Below are positions 14,472 to 24,076 of a stretch of 64,000 bases of DNA, one piece after another. This DNA is from Candidatus Chloroploca sp. Khr17 (GTDB taxonomy: Bacteria; Chloroflexota; Chloroflexia; Chloroflexales; Chloroflexaceae). Under the pieces are notes generated by a model that made no database searches, was not told the DNA's origin, and was given only the letters and a program-made list of their open reading frames with translations. The DNA lies in NCBI RefSeq assembly GCF_004138165.1, contig NZ_RYFF01000003.1:1-64000 (forward strand), given 5' to 3'. Every line of letters starts with the position of its first letter. Position 1 is the stretch's first letter. The position numbers were made by a program, and so were the translations under genes.

Positions 14472-16178
14472 ATGTCTGCACGTCGCAAACGTTGGGAGCT
14501 CGCGCCGCCTGCATCCTCCGAATTTACCAGGGCTACCGGGCTGAGTCCGTTGCTCGCGACGTTGCTCTATCAGCGTCAGCAACATACTCCAGAAACAATT
14601 GCTGCGTTTCTGACTGACGATCACCGTGTAGGTCTGCATGATCCGTTTTTGATGAAGGGTATGGCTGAAGGATGTGATCGCATCTTGTATGCTATTCAGC
14701 ATGAAGAAAAGATTGCGATCTATGGTGATTTTGATACTGATGGTGTCACTGCGGTCACCTTGCTGATCCAGGCCTTGACGGCAATGGGGGCACAGGTGCA
14801 GCCCTATATTCCCCATCGTACCCGTGAGGGGTATGGGCTCAATGTTTTTGCCATCAACGAACTGGCTTCGCGCGGGGTACAACTCTTGATCACGGTTGAT
14901 TGTGGCATCAGCAATGTGGTTGAGGTTGCCGAAGCAAAGCGACTTGGGCTCGATGTGATCATTACCGATCACCATCAACCCCATGCTATCTTGCCCGACG
15001 CGCTCGTCGTGATCAATCCGAAACAGGCTGGCTGTGCCTACCCCTACAAAGATCTGGTGGGTGTTGGCATTGCCTACAAACTGGTGCAGGCACTGGTTCG
15101 GCGCGGGTTGACATTGAACGGGTTGCGCGGGCGTGATCTGCTTGATGTGGTTGCCCTGGGCACGGTGGCAGATATGGGGCCATTGCACGGCGAAAACCGC
15201 ACCCTGGTGAAGATGGGGCTTAAGGCGATCCATTCCTCCGAACGGCCCGGCCTTAAGGCGTTGATTGAGCTTGCGGGTTTGCGTCGTAATGCGGTGACGG
15301 CAACTGATATCGGGTTTGCGCTGGGGCCGCGTCTGAATGCGGCGGGCCGCCTCGATGATGCCGTGCGTGCGTATGACCTCTTGCTTGCCCAGGATGCGCC
15401 AATCGCCGCGACGCTCGCCCAGGCGCTGAATCAAGCCAACCGTGAACGACAGGATTTGACCAAACGTGTCCAGGCCGAGGCGCAGGCGCTGGCCGAGGCA
15501 ACTGGTCTCGCGCAGCGGCGGTTGGTGATGCTTGCGCACGAGGATTTTCCCGCCGGGGTGCTGGGCCTGGTGGCGGCGCGCCTAGTCGAAGAATGGGCGC
15601 GTCCCGTGCTCTTGATCGAACGCGGTGAAGGCGAGTCTCGTGGCTCGGCACGTTCGGTGCCGGGTTTCAGTATCATTGATGCGCTCACGCAGTGCCAGGA
15701 TCTGTTTGTGCGGTTTGGAGGCCACGCGGCTGCGGCTGGCTTTACCATTCACACGCTGCGGCTGCCTGAACTTGAAGCACGGTTGCTGGCGATTGCGGAA
15801 CAGCACCTTACCGATGCGATGCTGGTGCCGCGGCTGTTGATTGATGCCGAAGTTGAACTGAATAGGCTCGACTGGGATCTGCTTGAGGAACTGAAACGGC
15901 TCGAACCCTTTGGTCAAGCTAATCCAATGCCGGTGTTGATGAGCAGCCGCGTTGAGGTTGTTGATGCGCGTACCCGTGGGGCAGGGGGGCAGCATCTGCG
16001 TTTGCTGGTCCGCAAGGGTGATACCACCCACGAGGCGATTGCTTTTCGCCTGGGCCACCTTGCCGAGGCGGTGCGCCGCCATCCATTGCTCGATCTCGCC
16101 TATACCTTCGAGGACGACGAGTGGAATAACGAGCGCCGCTTGCAGTTGAAGATCAAGGATTTCCGTCGGGCGACGTAG
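14472..16178 (+). CDS. recJ: Single-stranded-DNA-specific exonuclease RecJ
   Basis: RecJ is a 5'-3' single-strand exonuclease of the DHH family used in recombination and repair. From ATG 14472 (GAGAGG seven bases upstream) the protein has 568 residues. Motifs in order: GDFDTDGVTAVTLL (metal Asp residues, about 84-90), VDCGIS, TDHHQPH (the DHH motif, about 166), the DHHA1 domain with FVRFGGHAAAAGF, and a C-terminal OB-like domain (LEPFGQANPMPVL, then HLRLLVRKGDT). An in-frame ATG at 14253 would add 73 hydrophobic residues made entirely from the 14-bp array; I reject it. The 3' end overlaps the convergent HD-GYP gene by 26 bases. Confidence 0.95.
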   Translation: MSARRKRWELAPPASSEFTRATGLSPLLATLLYQRQQHTPETIAAFLTDDHRVGLHDPFLMKGMAEGCDRILYAIQHEEKIAIYGDFDTDGVTAVTLLIQALTAMGAQVQPYIPHRTREGYGLNVFAINELASRGVQLLITVDCGISNVVEVAEAKRLGLDVIITDHHQPHAILPDALVVINPKQAGCAYPYKDLVGVGIAYKLVQALVRRGLTLNGLRGRDLLDVVALGTVADMGPLHGENRTLVKMGLKAIHSSERPGLKALIELAGLRRNAVTATDIGFALGPRLNAAGRLDDAVRAYDLLLAQDAPIAATLAQALNQANRERQDLTKRVQAEAQALAEATGLAQRRLVMLAHEDFPAGVLGLVAARLVEEWARPVLLIERGEGESRGSARSVPGFSIIDALTQCQDLFVRFGGHAAAAGFTIHTLRLPELEARLLAIAEQHLTDAMLVPRLLIDAEVELNRLDWDLLEELKRLEPFGQANPMPVLMSSRVEVVDARTRGAGGQHLRLLVRKGDTTHEAIAFRLGHLAEAVRRHPLLDLAYTFEDDEWNNERRLQLKIKDFRRAT

Positions 16179-17868
16179 GGGTGAGCCTCGCCATCATTGT
16201 GCGCTCGTCCTGCGTAAGAATCGCCCCCTGTGACCGGGCACGCAGCAACGCGGCAACACACTCCTCATCCAATTCACGGCCGGCAATGCGTTGCAGAATG
16301 GCGAGCGCTTCTTCGACCGAGCGCGCCGGGCGATAGGTGCGGTGGCTCGTGATCGCGTCAAAGACATCAGCAACAGCGACGATGCGCCCGATCAGTGAAA
16401 TCTGATCATCTTTCAGCCCATATGGGTACCCACCTCCATCCAGGCGTTCGTGGTGCTGCGCTAGGGCCTGCCAGGCGTCACGCAGTAGCTCTAGTTCAAG
16501 CAAGCCATTGTCTTTGAGAAATTCTACGCCATAGAGCGGATGTTGACGCATCTGGCGGAATTCGGCCTCGGTCAGCGTGCCGCGTTTCTTCAGAATACGG
16601 TCAGGGATCCGGATCTTGCCGACATCGTGCAACTTGCTCGCAATGCGTACCCGATAGATCATGGCGTGATCAAGCCCCAACTCTTGCGCAATGGACACCG
16701 AGAAATCACTGACCCGTTGACTGTGGCCCCGCGTGTAGGGATCTTTTAGGTCAATGGCCCCGGTAATTGCATCAATAATGCGCGTCGAAAGCGTCTCGAC
16801 ATCGGTATAGAGCTGGGCCAGACGAATGATCGTTGCGGCTTGTCCGGCTAATGACTCGAAGAGGCTAATATCTTCGGCATTGAAGGTGCGTCCCTGGCGC
16901 GGGTTCAACGCCTGGGCTCCACCAATGATCCGCCCCTCTAGGATGCCAAGCTGCCCGCCAACATCAATTTTGGGTGCCCTGAGGGGAACACAGAGAATCG
17001 AACGGGTCACAAAGCCACTCTCAGTATCAAACTGGCGATAGAAGCGCTGGTCATGATGGACATCATTGACCACGACGGTTTCGCCGGTCGCGACGACATG
17101 ACCAATGATGCCCTGGCCGGCTGGGATCCGCTTCGCCTCAACTTCGCTCCGTCGATCCCCCGTCGCCAGATAGAGCACCAGTTCGTTCTGAATCTCGTCA
17201 TAGAGCCAGATTGAAGCAGCCTCGATGTTGAGCAGTTCGCGCGCATACTCCATGATCCGATTGAGCAGATCGTCGCGGTTGAGCGTGGTCGTCAGGCGTG
17301 AAATAATCTCGATGAGGGCGTGTTGCCGCCGTTCGCGCTGGCGGGCCTCGGTGAGCAAACGAGCTTTTTCGACTTCGGTGACCAGCCGGTTGCAGATCAG
17401 GTCGATCAAAGCGATCTCGTCTGGGTCGTCGCATGTGTCGTTGGAGAGGTTGAAGAGTTGTACCACGCCGACGGCGACGCCTCGTAGCATCAAAGGAACG
17501 CAGTACATCGTGCGCAATTCCATGCCTGCGAGTTCGCCGACCACGCGATCCCAATGGGGATCATCAACGACATTGGCAATAAAAAGGGGTTGACCCTGGC
17601 GAAGAGTCAACCCTGCGACCCCACGGTCGGCATTGATGCGCATGCCGATCAGTTTCTGACTCGCTTCATTGCCTTTGACGACCGTAAAGACGAGTTCGTG
17701 GCTGGCCTCTTCATATAAATAGAGGGTACCGGCTTCGGCACCGGTTATTTCGATCAGCAAATCGAGCAATTGATCGAGCAATGCGTCTAATTCGGTGCTA
17801 GCAGCGATTTGATTGGCGCGTTGGATGACATCAATGATTGATGCCATCCGTTTCTGTTGCTCTGGCAT
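16153..17868 (-). CDS. GAF-GAF-HD-GYP signalling protein (c-di-GMP phosphodiesterase type)
   Basis: The 571-residue cytoplasmic protein has two GAF sensor domains (about 25-175 and 195-350) followed by an HD-GYP domain. Catalytic signatures are intact: RGHSQRVS, KLHDVGKIRIP (HD at 414-415), HHERLDGGGYP (HHExxDGxGYP, about 472-482) and ADVFDAITSHRTYRPA. HD-GYP enzymes hydrolyse cyclic di-GMP; the GAF domains suggest control by a small molecule or redox state, unknown here. I start at ATG 17868 (MPEQQKRM) because sequence upstream of it overlaps the neighbouring gene in another frame. It lies 34 bases after the DUF512 radical SAM gene and is probably cotranscribed with it. Confidence 0.92.
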   Translation of the reverse strand: MPEQQKRMASIIDVIQRANQIAASTELDALLDQLLDLLIEITGAEAGTLYLYEEASHELVFTVVKGNEASQKLIGMRINADRGVAGLTLRQGQPLFIANVVDDPHWDRVVGELAGMELRTMYCVPLMLRGVAVGVVQLFNLSNDTCDDPDEIALIDLICNRLVTEVEKARLLTEARQRERRQHALIEIISRLTTTLNRDDLLNRIMEYARELLNIEAASIWLYDEIQNELVLYLATGDRRSEVEAKRIPAGQGIIGHVVATGETVVVNDVHHDQRFYRQFDTESGFVTRSILCVPLRAPKIDVGGQLGILEGRIIGGAQALNPRQGRTFNAEDISLFESLAGQAATIIRLAQLYTDVETLSTRIIDAITGAIDLKDPYTRGHSQRVSDFSVSIAQELGLDHAMIYRVRIASKLHDVGKIRIPDRILKKRGTLTEAEFRQMRQHPLYGVEFLKDNGLLELELLRDAWQALAQHHERLDGGGYPYGLKDDQISLIGRIVAVADVFDAITSHRTYRPARSVEEALAILQRIAGRELDEECVAALLRARSQGAILTQDERTMMARLTPTSPDGNP

Positions 17869-17902
17869 GATACGGTATCCTCTACCCTTTGGGCTGCCGC
17901 CC

Positions 17903-19426
17903 TCAAACATCATAGGCCAGGGCGCGTACATAGCGCACCAGTTCGTCAGGATCACCGGCGAGGGCGACCGGGACTCCCGAGGCTTCCGTGATCTGGTGCA
18001 GCGTATAGTCGTCAATGGTGCGTTCACCACTATAGTTGAACATGACCCGTGGCAACAGCGCACGGGTGCAGCCGCTTGCCCGGAGAACCGGGATCAGATC
18101 CTGGGCGGTCAGCAGCCCGCTGACCGTGACGGTTTCACCAAAGAAGTGATTGGTGATCGGCAAGACGTGGATCGTTAACCCTTCAATCTTCCTGAGCCGT
18201 TGGGCGACCTGTTCGAGCAGCGGCGCAGCCAGCGTGCCACAGACGAGCGCCAGACTGGTTGGCTGGGCAAGGCGGGCAGGGAGTTTGCGGCGAGCGCGTG
18301 CCCACAGGTCGAGGAAGTCGCGTACCATGCCGACCCCATTCGAATACTGAGGCATATCATCGTACTGTTCGGCAGGGGGCACCGTCCGTTCGGCCAGCAG
18401 ATAGAACTCATCACTCGGATAGACAAGGGTAAAGCCGGTTTCAGTCCGGCAGCGTGCGCCGATAGGCTCGATCAGGTCGATCACCGCTGCTGCCTCTTCG
18501 CCCGTGTAGCAACGCAGCGGAATATCGGTCGCCGCCCCGAGACGTGAGCAGAACCCCATCTCGGGGTTGTGCAGTGGTTGTACGGGTTGATCCTGCGGGG
18601 GCTTTTGCTCCTCCCAGAGGGGCTGTGCTTCCCAGTTCGTATTGATCCAATCGGGCGTCTCGTGAACCTGAATCGCCGCCTTGATCGTGCTCGGGCGTTT
18701 GCCGTCAAAGCGATACTTTGTCAAGCCTACCGGAACAACCGCAATCGACTGGACCATCGGCTGGAGGGCCAGCAGATCCTCGATGCTCTGCCGCAAGACG
18801 TCGCCATCATTGGCCCCCGGGCAGGCGACGATCTGGGCGTGAACATCAATGCCCATGGCACCGAGACGGCGGATCTGCTCACGCACATCGGGCACATCAC
18901 GCTTGCCAAGCATAAGGCCCCGCCAGAAGGGATCAGTCGCGTGAACACTAATATTCATCGGCGAAAGGCGCTGTTCGCCGATGCGTTGCCAATCCTCCTC
19001 GGTCAGATTGGTAAAGGTGACAAAATTATTGTAGAGAAACGAGAGGCGGTAATCGTCATCTTTGAGGTAGAGTGTTTTGCGAAACCCTTTGGGCATCTGG
19101 GTCAAAAAGCAGAAGGGACATTTATTATTGCATGTACGCAAACGATCAAAGAGCGGTTCGGTAAATTCAATGCCAAGATCGTCGTCGGGATCTTTGGCGA
19201 GTTGATAAAGCTGTTCATCACCACCGACAGTGCGTACCCGCAACGTGACCGACTCTTCGGCGATGGCAAACCGATAATCAATCACATCGCGCAGGCGTTG
19301 TTGCCCGATCGCGACCAGCGTATCACCAGGCTTGAGTCCAAGCGTTGCCCCGAGACCACCCGGCGCAACCGAGGCAATGACCCCACCTTCGCCCGTAATC
19401 TGTTTGAGATCAGGTTGATATTCCAC
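17903..19426 (-). CDS. PDZ-radical SAM-DUF512 protein
   Basis: The 507-residue protein opens with a PDZ-like domain (about 10-75; LGLKPGDTLVAIGQQRLRD), then a radical SAM-type cluster motif with cysteines at 99, 103 and 106 (CNNKCPFCFL, CX3CX2C), then the long DUF512 C-terminal region (LLEQVAQRLRKIEGLTIHVL; FNYSGERTIDDYTL). This architecture is known mainly from cyanobacteria, Chloroflexota and Firmicutes and has no agreed biochemical role. The start at 19426 gives the PDZ domain its usual beginning. It is the first gene of a two-gene unit with the HD-GYP protein. A TnpB element sits in its upstream region. Confidence 0.88.
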   Translation of the reverse strand: MEYQPDLKQITGEGGVIASVAPGGLGATLGLKPGDTLVAIGQQRLRDVIDYRFAIAEESVTLRVRTVGGDEQLYQLAKDPDDDLGIEFTEPLFDRLRTCNNKCPFCFLTQMPKGFRKTLYLKDDDYRLSFLYNNFVTFTNLTEEDWQRIGEQRLSPMNISVHATDPFWRGLMLGKRDVPDVREQIRRLGAMGIDVHAQIVACPGANDGDVLRQSIEDLLALQPMVQSIAVVPVGLTKYRFDGKRPSTIKAAIQVHETPDWINTNWEAQPLWEEQKPPQDQPVQPLHNPEMGFCSRLGAATDIPLRCYTGEEAAAVIDLIEPIGARCRTETGFTLVYPSDEFYLLAERTVPPAEQYDDMPQYSNGVGMVRDFLDLWARARRKLPARLAQPTSLALVCGTLAAPLLEQVAQRLRKIEGLTIHVLPITNHFFGETVTVSGLLTAQDLIPVLRASGCTRALLPRVMFNYSGERTIDDYTLHQITEASGVPVALAGDPDELVRYVRALAYDV

Positions 19427-19566
19427 AGCACCTACATACGAGAACCTCTGATGAATCGTCCCCCAGAGGCTCTGCTAACTATACGCGTAGATTCATAGAT
19501 AGCTTGCCTTTAGGCGCGGAAACCCGGCAGCTTTAGCGCCGGGAGGAGCGCCCCGCTTTAGCCCGA

Positions 19567-19595
19567 TTGCACATGTGTTCGGATTGTGGTATACT
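19567..19595 (+). promoter_or_regulatory. Promoter of tnpB
   Basis: TTGCAC (19567-19572) and TATACT (19590-19595) are separated by 17 bases, with an extended -10 TGG. Transcription should begin at about 19602, which is the tnpB ATG itself, so the mRNA may be leaderless. Confidence 0.65.
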
Positions 19596-19601
19596 TGTCC
19601 T

Positions 19602-20762
19602 ATGATACAGACGCTCTCCACACGAACCGTATGCTGTAAGCTGTCGCTTGACGCTGCTGCTGTAACCGCCATTCGGGCCACGGCTGAAGCGTTCAACGCG
19701 GCGGCAACCTACTGCGCCTCGGTTGCGTGGTCAGAGCGCATCACCAACAAGAACAAGCTGCACCACATCGTCTACGGCCCCACCCGCGTCAACTACGGGC
19801 TGGGGGCGCAACTGGCCTGTTGCGCCAGGGACAAGGCGGCTGAGGCGGTTCGGGCGGCACGGGCGAACGGGCACGACACCTGCCCGACCTTCCGGCCAGA
19901 TAGCTCGATCCGTTACGATGCTCGCACCTACCGCCTGATGAGCCTCGATAGGGTCAGCCTGAACACGCTCACGGGCCGGGTGATGGGCCAGATTGTCTTG
20001 GGCGAGTTCCAACGTCGCCATCTGTACGACACGAGCTGGAAGATCGGCGGGGCGGAACTGGTGCAGCGCGACGGCACGTTCTACCTGCACATCACGCAGA
20101 CGAAGCTCAACCCCACGCCTGACGAGCCGACCGGCTTGCTGGGGGTTGACCTGGGGATCGTCAACCTTGCCGCCGATAGCGAGGGTGAGACCTACAGCGG
20201 GGCGACCGTCCAGCGGGTACGGGAACGGCGTTTCCAGCATCGGCAGCGGCTCCAGACCGTGAACACCCGCCGCGCTCGCTGGCGGCTCAGGCAGCAGGCC
20301 CGCCGTGAGGCGCGCTTTCAGCGAGATGTCAACCACTGCATCAGCAAAAAGCTGGTTGCGAAGGCACGCACGGCCCGTAAGGCACTCGCCGTCGAGGATC
20401 TGACGAAGATCCGCGAGCGGGTTACGGTTCGACGGGCGCAGCGCCGTGCGCGCCATTCCTGGGCCTTTCGTCAGCTTCGGAGCTTTCTGAGCTACAAAGC
20501 GGCACAGGCCGGTGTGCTGGTGGTGGCGGTTGACCCGCGCGACACCAGCCGCACCTGTGCCGTGTGCGGCCATTGCGAGAAAGCGAACCGGGTTGATCAA
20601 GCCCATTTCAGGTGTCTCCTTTGCGGCCATACCGCTGCCGCCGACACGAACGCTGCCGTGAATATCGCTTCCAGGGCCGTCCGTCAGACGGCCTATTGTG
20701 CTGCGCCTACACCCGTAGGAGGAGCGAGCACAAGCCCACCCGCTTTAGCGGTGGGTATCTGA
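19602..20762 (+). CDS. tnpB: RNA-guided endonuclease TnpB
   Basis: The 386-residue protein retains all parts of an active TnpB: RuvC-I Asp183 in LLGVDLGIVNLA, RuvC-II Glu265 in LAVEDLTKIRERV, a four-Cys zinc ribbon (Cys319, 322, 338, 341; CAVCGHC and CLLCGH) and RuvC-III Asp348 in ADTNAAVNIA. The N-terminal wedge/REC region is present. TnpB proteins cleave DNA guided by an RNA from the right end of their transposon and help keep the element in place. The last codons (PPALAVGI) are written in the right-end hairpin, so the guide-RNA scaffold would overlap the gene's 3' end. ATG 19602 is chosen over 19575 because the promoter lies between them. Confidence 0.93.
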   Translation: MIQTLSTRTVCCKLSLDAAAVTAIRATAEAFNAAATYCASVAWSERITNKNKLHHIVYGPTRVNYGLGAQLACCARDKAAEAVRAARANGHDTCPTFRPDSSIRYDARTYRLMSLDRVSLNTLTGRVMGQIVLGEFQRRHLYDTSWKIGGAELVQRDGTFYLHITQTKLNPTPDEPTGLLGVDLGIVNLAADSEGETYSGATVQRVRERRFQHRQRLQTVNTRRARWRLRQQARREARFQRDVNHCISKKLVAKARTARKALAVEDLTKIRERVTVRRAQRRARHSWAFRQLRSFLSYKAAQAGVLVVAVDPRDTSRTCAVCGHCEKANRVDQAHFRCLLCGHTAAADTNAAVNIASRAVRQTAYCAAPTPVGGASTSPPALAVGI

Positions 20763-20797
20763 CATTATACCATCCTTCAGCGGCCCTCAGGCATCTC

Positions 20798-20850
20798 GTG
20801 TCTGCTGAGGCCAACGGCCAGCGAAGCTGGCCGTTGGCCTCAGCAGACAC
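20798..20850. terminator. 25-bp perfect hairpin, class GCCAGC-N3-GCTGGC
   Basis: Arms 20798-20822 and 20826-20850 are perfectly complementary around a GAA loop; the apex is ACGGCCAGC-GAA-GCTGGCCGT. It lies just past the selO stop (minus strand) and past tnpB (plus strand), so it would end transcripts from both sides. It has no A/T tract flanking the apex, unlike its relatives at 26.8 and 28.3 kb. Confidence 0.7.
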
Positions 20851-20855
20851 AGAGG

Positions 20856-22415
20856 TTACGAACTACACGAAAGCATTGAGCACCCGGCACGTTCGCGGGC
20901 CCAGTCGGGGCGTTTCTGGATGAACGGGGCGCTGACGGGCTGATCGTCGTATGGTTTGCGGAGGGCGTTGAGCAGGGCGTGAATGCGACTCGGGTCGCCC
21001 TCTTCGGCAAGATCAATGGCCTGTTGGGCCAGATAATTCCGTAAAACAGTGCGTGGATTGACCGCGTTCATCTGCGCTCGACGCTCGGCGGGGTCGCTGC
21101 GATCGCGGCGCACACGGGCCGCGTAGTGGTGAATCCAGGTGGCAAAGCTCTGCTCGTGGCGGGTGAAGAGGTCATCACGATAGAAGGCCTCACGCAGGGG
21201 CGCAAGCGATGGTGCGGCGGGGTTGAGTTCGGCCAGACCGCGGAAGAACCAGGTCATATCTACTTCAGCGATCTGCATCAGCCGATACGCCTCGCTGACG
21301 AGCGCCTGATCTTGCTCGTCAAAGCTCTTGAAGCCAAATTTTGCCGCCGTCATGGTGCGCTGTTCTGCCAAAAAGACCACAACATACCGATCCAGGCTGG
21401 CCTGCAAGGTCTGCTGATCTGGAAAGAGACTGGCAAGCGCCCCAGCGAGACAGGCTAGGTTCCAGTGCGCAATCTGCGGTTGATGGGCAAAGCGGTAGCG
21501 TCGCCCGCTCTCATCGGTCGTATTGGGCGTCCAATCGGGATCAAAGTTGTCGACCCAGCCATATGGCCCATAATCAATCGTCAGTCCGAGGATCGACATA
21601 TTATCGGTATTCATCACACCATGCACAAAGCCGACCCGCATCCAATGCGTGATCATGTGCGCCGTGCGCTCACAGATCGCTTCAAACCAGCGGCTCCGCA
21701 GCGTCGCGGGATCGCCTTCAAGTTCGGGAAAATCGCGGTTGATCGTGAAATCAACGAGTTGCGCCAACAGATCGCGGTCGCCACGGGCCGCCAGGATCTC
21801 AAAATTGCCAAAACGAATGAATGAAGGCGCAACCCGACAGACAATCGCTCCCGGCTCGGGGCGGGCATGTCCATCGTAGAACATATCGCGGATGACCTCT
21901 TCGCCGGTTGCGACCAGGCTGAGCGCCCGGGTTGTCGGCACCCCGAGGTGGTGCATCGCCTCACTGCAGAGGAACTCGCGGATCGACGAGCGCAGCACGG
22001 CCCGCCCATCGGCGGTGCGCGAATAGGGCGTGAGTCCGGCCCCTTTGAGCTGCAATTCCCAGCGTTCGCCAGCGCGGTTGATCACCTCGCCGAGCGTAAT
22101 TGCCCGCCCGTCACCCAATTGCCCGGCCCAGTGGCCGAACTGATGCCCACCGTAACAGGCCGCATACGGCTGCATCCCCCTGACCAGCGCATTGCCCCCA
22201 AAGACCTGGGCAAAGGCCGGTGACGTGATCGCTTCGTGGCTCAGATCGAGCAACGTGGTAACTTCCTCAGCGTAGGCCACCAAGCGTGGTTCGGCCACGG
22301 GTGTGGGCAGCACCGGTGACCAGCAGGCGTTCAAAACCTGCCGCGGATGCCGACTCTCTTCGGGATCGCCGGGGAGCTCGGTCACAAAACGATTGTCAAA
22401 GCGCCAGTTTTGCAT
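20856..22415 (-). CDS. selO: Protein adenylyltransferase SelO
   Basis: SelO (YdiU/UPF0061) is a pseudokinase that transfers AMP to Ser, Thr or Tyr of target proteins, linked to redox homeostasis. The 519-residue protein has the family start [14 protein letters not shown], the glycine-rich [13 protein letters not shown], the Lys of [13 protein letters not shown], Arg residues in [20 protein letters not shown], the metal-binding [18 protein letters not shown], and the typical C-terminal RPDWARE ending in SCSS. ATG 22415 fits the family N-terminus; the longer open frame to 22661 overlaps the neighbouring gene. It follows a radical SAM gene on the same strand (25-base gap), suggesting cotranscription. 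Confidence 0.95.
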   Translation of the reverse strand: MQNWRFDNRFVTELPGDPEESRHPRQVLNACWSPVLPTPVAEPRLVAYAEEVTTLLDLSHEAITSPAFAQVFGGNALVRGMQPYAACYGGHQFGHWAGQLGDGRAITLGEVINRAGERWELQLKGAGLTPYSRTADGRAVLRSSIREFLCSEAMHHLGVPTTRALSLVATGEEVIRDMFYDGHARPEPGAIVCRVAPSFIRFGNFEILAARGDRDLLAQLVDFTINRDFPELEGDPATLRSRWFEAICERTAHMITHWMRVGFVHGVMNTDNMSILGLTIDYGPYGWVDNFDPDWTPNTTDESGRRYRFAHQPQIAHWNLACLAGALASLFPDQQTLQASLDRYVVVFLAEQRTMTAAKFGFKSFDEQDQALVSEAYRLMQIAEVDMTWFFRGLAELNPAAPSLAPLREAFYRDDLFTRHEQSFATWIHHYAARVRRDRSDPAERRAQMNAVNPRTVLRNYLAQQAIDLAEEGDPSRIHALLNALRKPYDDQPVSAPFIQKRPDWARERAGCSMLSCSS

Positions 22416-22440
22416 AGAAGAACGACTTTTTCTAGATCTG

Positions 22441-23655
22441 CTAATAGATAAATTCCGATAGATGATACAGAACAACTTTTGCAGCCGGATCAACTCGGGT
22501 TTTGAGCCCTGCCTTGAGGTGGGCAAGCTGGACTTCAATGGCCTGTTCGTCGAGGGGTTGGCTGTTCGCGTCGCGCAACTGAGCGAGATAGGGGCTATCA
22601 TCGGGCACCATGAGGGGCGACAGATAGACCAGATCGCCCTCGCCGAGGCCCATCGCGCCAACGATGCTCAGCGAATTGGCGACGTGCTGCGCCGCGAGGC
22701 GTTCGCCCCCGGCCCCCGCGAGCAGGATGACTCCGACACTGATCCCCGCCGCCTTGATCGCCTGCACCACCTCAACACAAGCAGCGGGCGAACCGGGCTT
22801 ATTGAGCAACCCAAAGACCTCGGGGTCGCCCGTTTCGAGGCCCAGGTAGATCCGGCGCACTTGGGCCTCGCGCAGTTCACGATAATCGGCGACCGACTTG
22901 CGTTCAGCCCCGAAAATATCGAGAAACGCATAGATCCCACGCAACGCATTGCCCGCCCCTAACGCAAATTCACGCTGCACCACCTCAAGCAGCTCACGCA
23001 GGCGGGGCTGGGGGATGATTAACGCATTGGCATCACCGAGGAAAATGGCATTGCGCAGCCCCATGCCACGCCCGAGCAAGGCCTGCACCTGATGAATGTG
23101 TTGACATAACTCATCAGTCCCTTTGATCCGAAAAGGCCGGTCGTGGTACAGCGTACAGAACGTGCAACGGTTCCAGCTACATCCTTCGGTTGCCTGTACC
23201 ACCACAGCCTGATAATGATCAGGCGGAAGAATAGAGATCGGCTTGTAGACCGCATCGAAGCGTTTGCGTTCAGCCTCAAGCCGAGGGACATCCCAGGCGA
23301 GGATGCGTTCGAGCCAATCCTTGAGCGCAGGTTGCTGGGCGGCTTCAAGTTGACCAGCAAGATGGCTCATATGCGTGACCATCTCGTGCAGAAAGGTCTG
23401 CCGTTCATCTTGATTCAGCCTATGGCGGAGTTTCTGCCCGGGAGCCAGGGACTGCTTGCGCAACACATCGCCCCGCAGGCCACGTCGATAATTGATCCCC
23501 TCGCGAAACGCGCCGATCAGCCGTCCTTCGCCATCGAACGAATAGCGGTGGGTAAAGTTATCGGCAAGCGTAAAAAAATGCGGTTGCACATTGAGTGACA
23601 GCACATGCTGGTCGGGCGTCACGATTGTCTGCGCACCAGTAAGCGAAGGTTGCAT
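22441..23655 (-). CDS. Radical SAM protein with CX4CX2C cluster motif
   Basis: The 404-residue protein has cysteines at 159, 164 and 167 ([11 protein letters not shown]), one residue longer than the usual CX3CX2C, followed by a standard radical SAM barrel: [32 protein letters not shown] (a SAM-binding GLETG strand) and [14 protein letters not shown]. About 140 residues precede the cluster and contain [19 protein letters not shown]. It resembles Elp3/oxygen-independent-coproporphyrinogen-oxidase-like radical SAM proteins of unknown function. The ATG at 23655 is preceded by AGGGAG, and a promoter lies at 23684-23712. It is upstream of selO in the same direction. Confidence 0.88.
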   Translation of the reverse strand: MQPSLTGAQTIVTPDQHVLSLNVQPHFFTLADNFTHRYSFDGEGRLIGAFREGINYRRGLRGDVLRKQSLAPGQKLRHRLNQDERQTFLHEMVTHMSHLAGQLEAAQQPALKDWLERILAWDVPRLEAERKRFDAVYKPISILPPDHYQAVVVQATEGCSWNRCTFCTLYHDRPFRIKGTDELCQHIHQVQALLGRGMGLRNAIFLGDANALIIPQPRLRELLEVVQREFALGAGNALRGIYAFLDIFGAERKSVADYRELREAQVRRIYLGLETGDPEVFGLLNKPGSPAACVEVVQAIKAAGISVGVILLAGAGGERLAAQHVANSLSIVGAMGLGEGDLVYLSPLMVPDDSPYLAQLRDANSQPLDEQAIEVQLAHLKAGLKTRVDPAAKVVLYHLSEFIY

Positions 23656-23683
23656 ACGAAACTCCCTGCGTAGGCCCACATTC

Positions 23684-23712
23684 ATTGTACACGGTGTCAC
23701 GACCTTGAACAA
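23684..23712 (-). promoter_or_regulatory. Promoter of the radical SAM/selO unit
   Basis: On the minus strand TTGTTC (23712-23707) and TACAAT (23689-23684) are 17 bases apart, giving a short leader before ATG 23655 with AGGGAG. Confidence 0.6.
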
Positions 23713-24076
23713 GGTGGTGCCTCCCAAGGAGCAATGCTTTTCACAGAAGACGGTTTTTTGACGCAAAGGCACAGAGGCGTAACGCTTTGTCGTGAACCGC
23801 CTCGTGGGGAAATATCGACGTATTGCTGCTCATATTCCACTTGTGCCAGCAGAAGGAGGGGTCAGGAGCCAAAGCTTTATTTCTGGTCAACCTTCGCGCC
23901 TTGGCGCCAAAAAACACCCTATCCTCATGGTAGAAGCGGGCCAAGGTGCATATCTGGTAGAATGATTCCCGGAGTGCTTGCCTGGGGTGGCGTGAGCTCG
24001 CCTTTGCAAGCGCAACTGGAGCTGTGGGACACCGCCCTATGTGCAGTGTCGATCAATCTGTATTGGGAGTTCGAGC
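23713..24076. other. Divergent intergenic region with an inverted TTTGCGCC-type pair
   Basis: The region between divergent transcripts contains GACGCAAAGGCACAGAGGCG near 23759 and an inverted counterpart CTTCGCGCCTTGGCGCC near 23895, about 120 bases apart. A possible extended -10 (TGGTAGAAT, TAGAAT at 23958-23963) could serve the downstream secreted protein. I see no gene. Confidence 0.5.

Larger units (their letters stand above)
19505..20765 (+). mobile_element. Solitary TnpB (IS1341-type, IS200/IS605 superfamily) element
   Basis: One tnpB gene is bracketed by matching hairpins. The left one is at 19523-19543 (CCCGGC/GCCGGG, 9-base loop AGCTTTAGC), the right one at 20735-20755 (CCCACC/GGTGGG, 9-base loop CGCTTTAGC). 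The shared CTTTAGC loop and 6-bp stems are typical of IS200/IS605-type ends. There is no tnpA, so movement would need a TnpA elsewhere. Exact boundaries are not determined. It sits between the DUF512 gene and the 3' end of selO and breaks no gene. Confidence 0.75.

Noticed and set aside
19575-19601. Upstream start for TnpB
   Set aside because: The -10 box lies between this start and ATG 19602.
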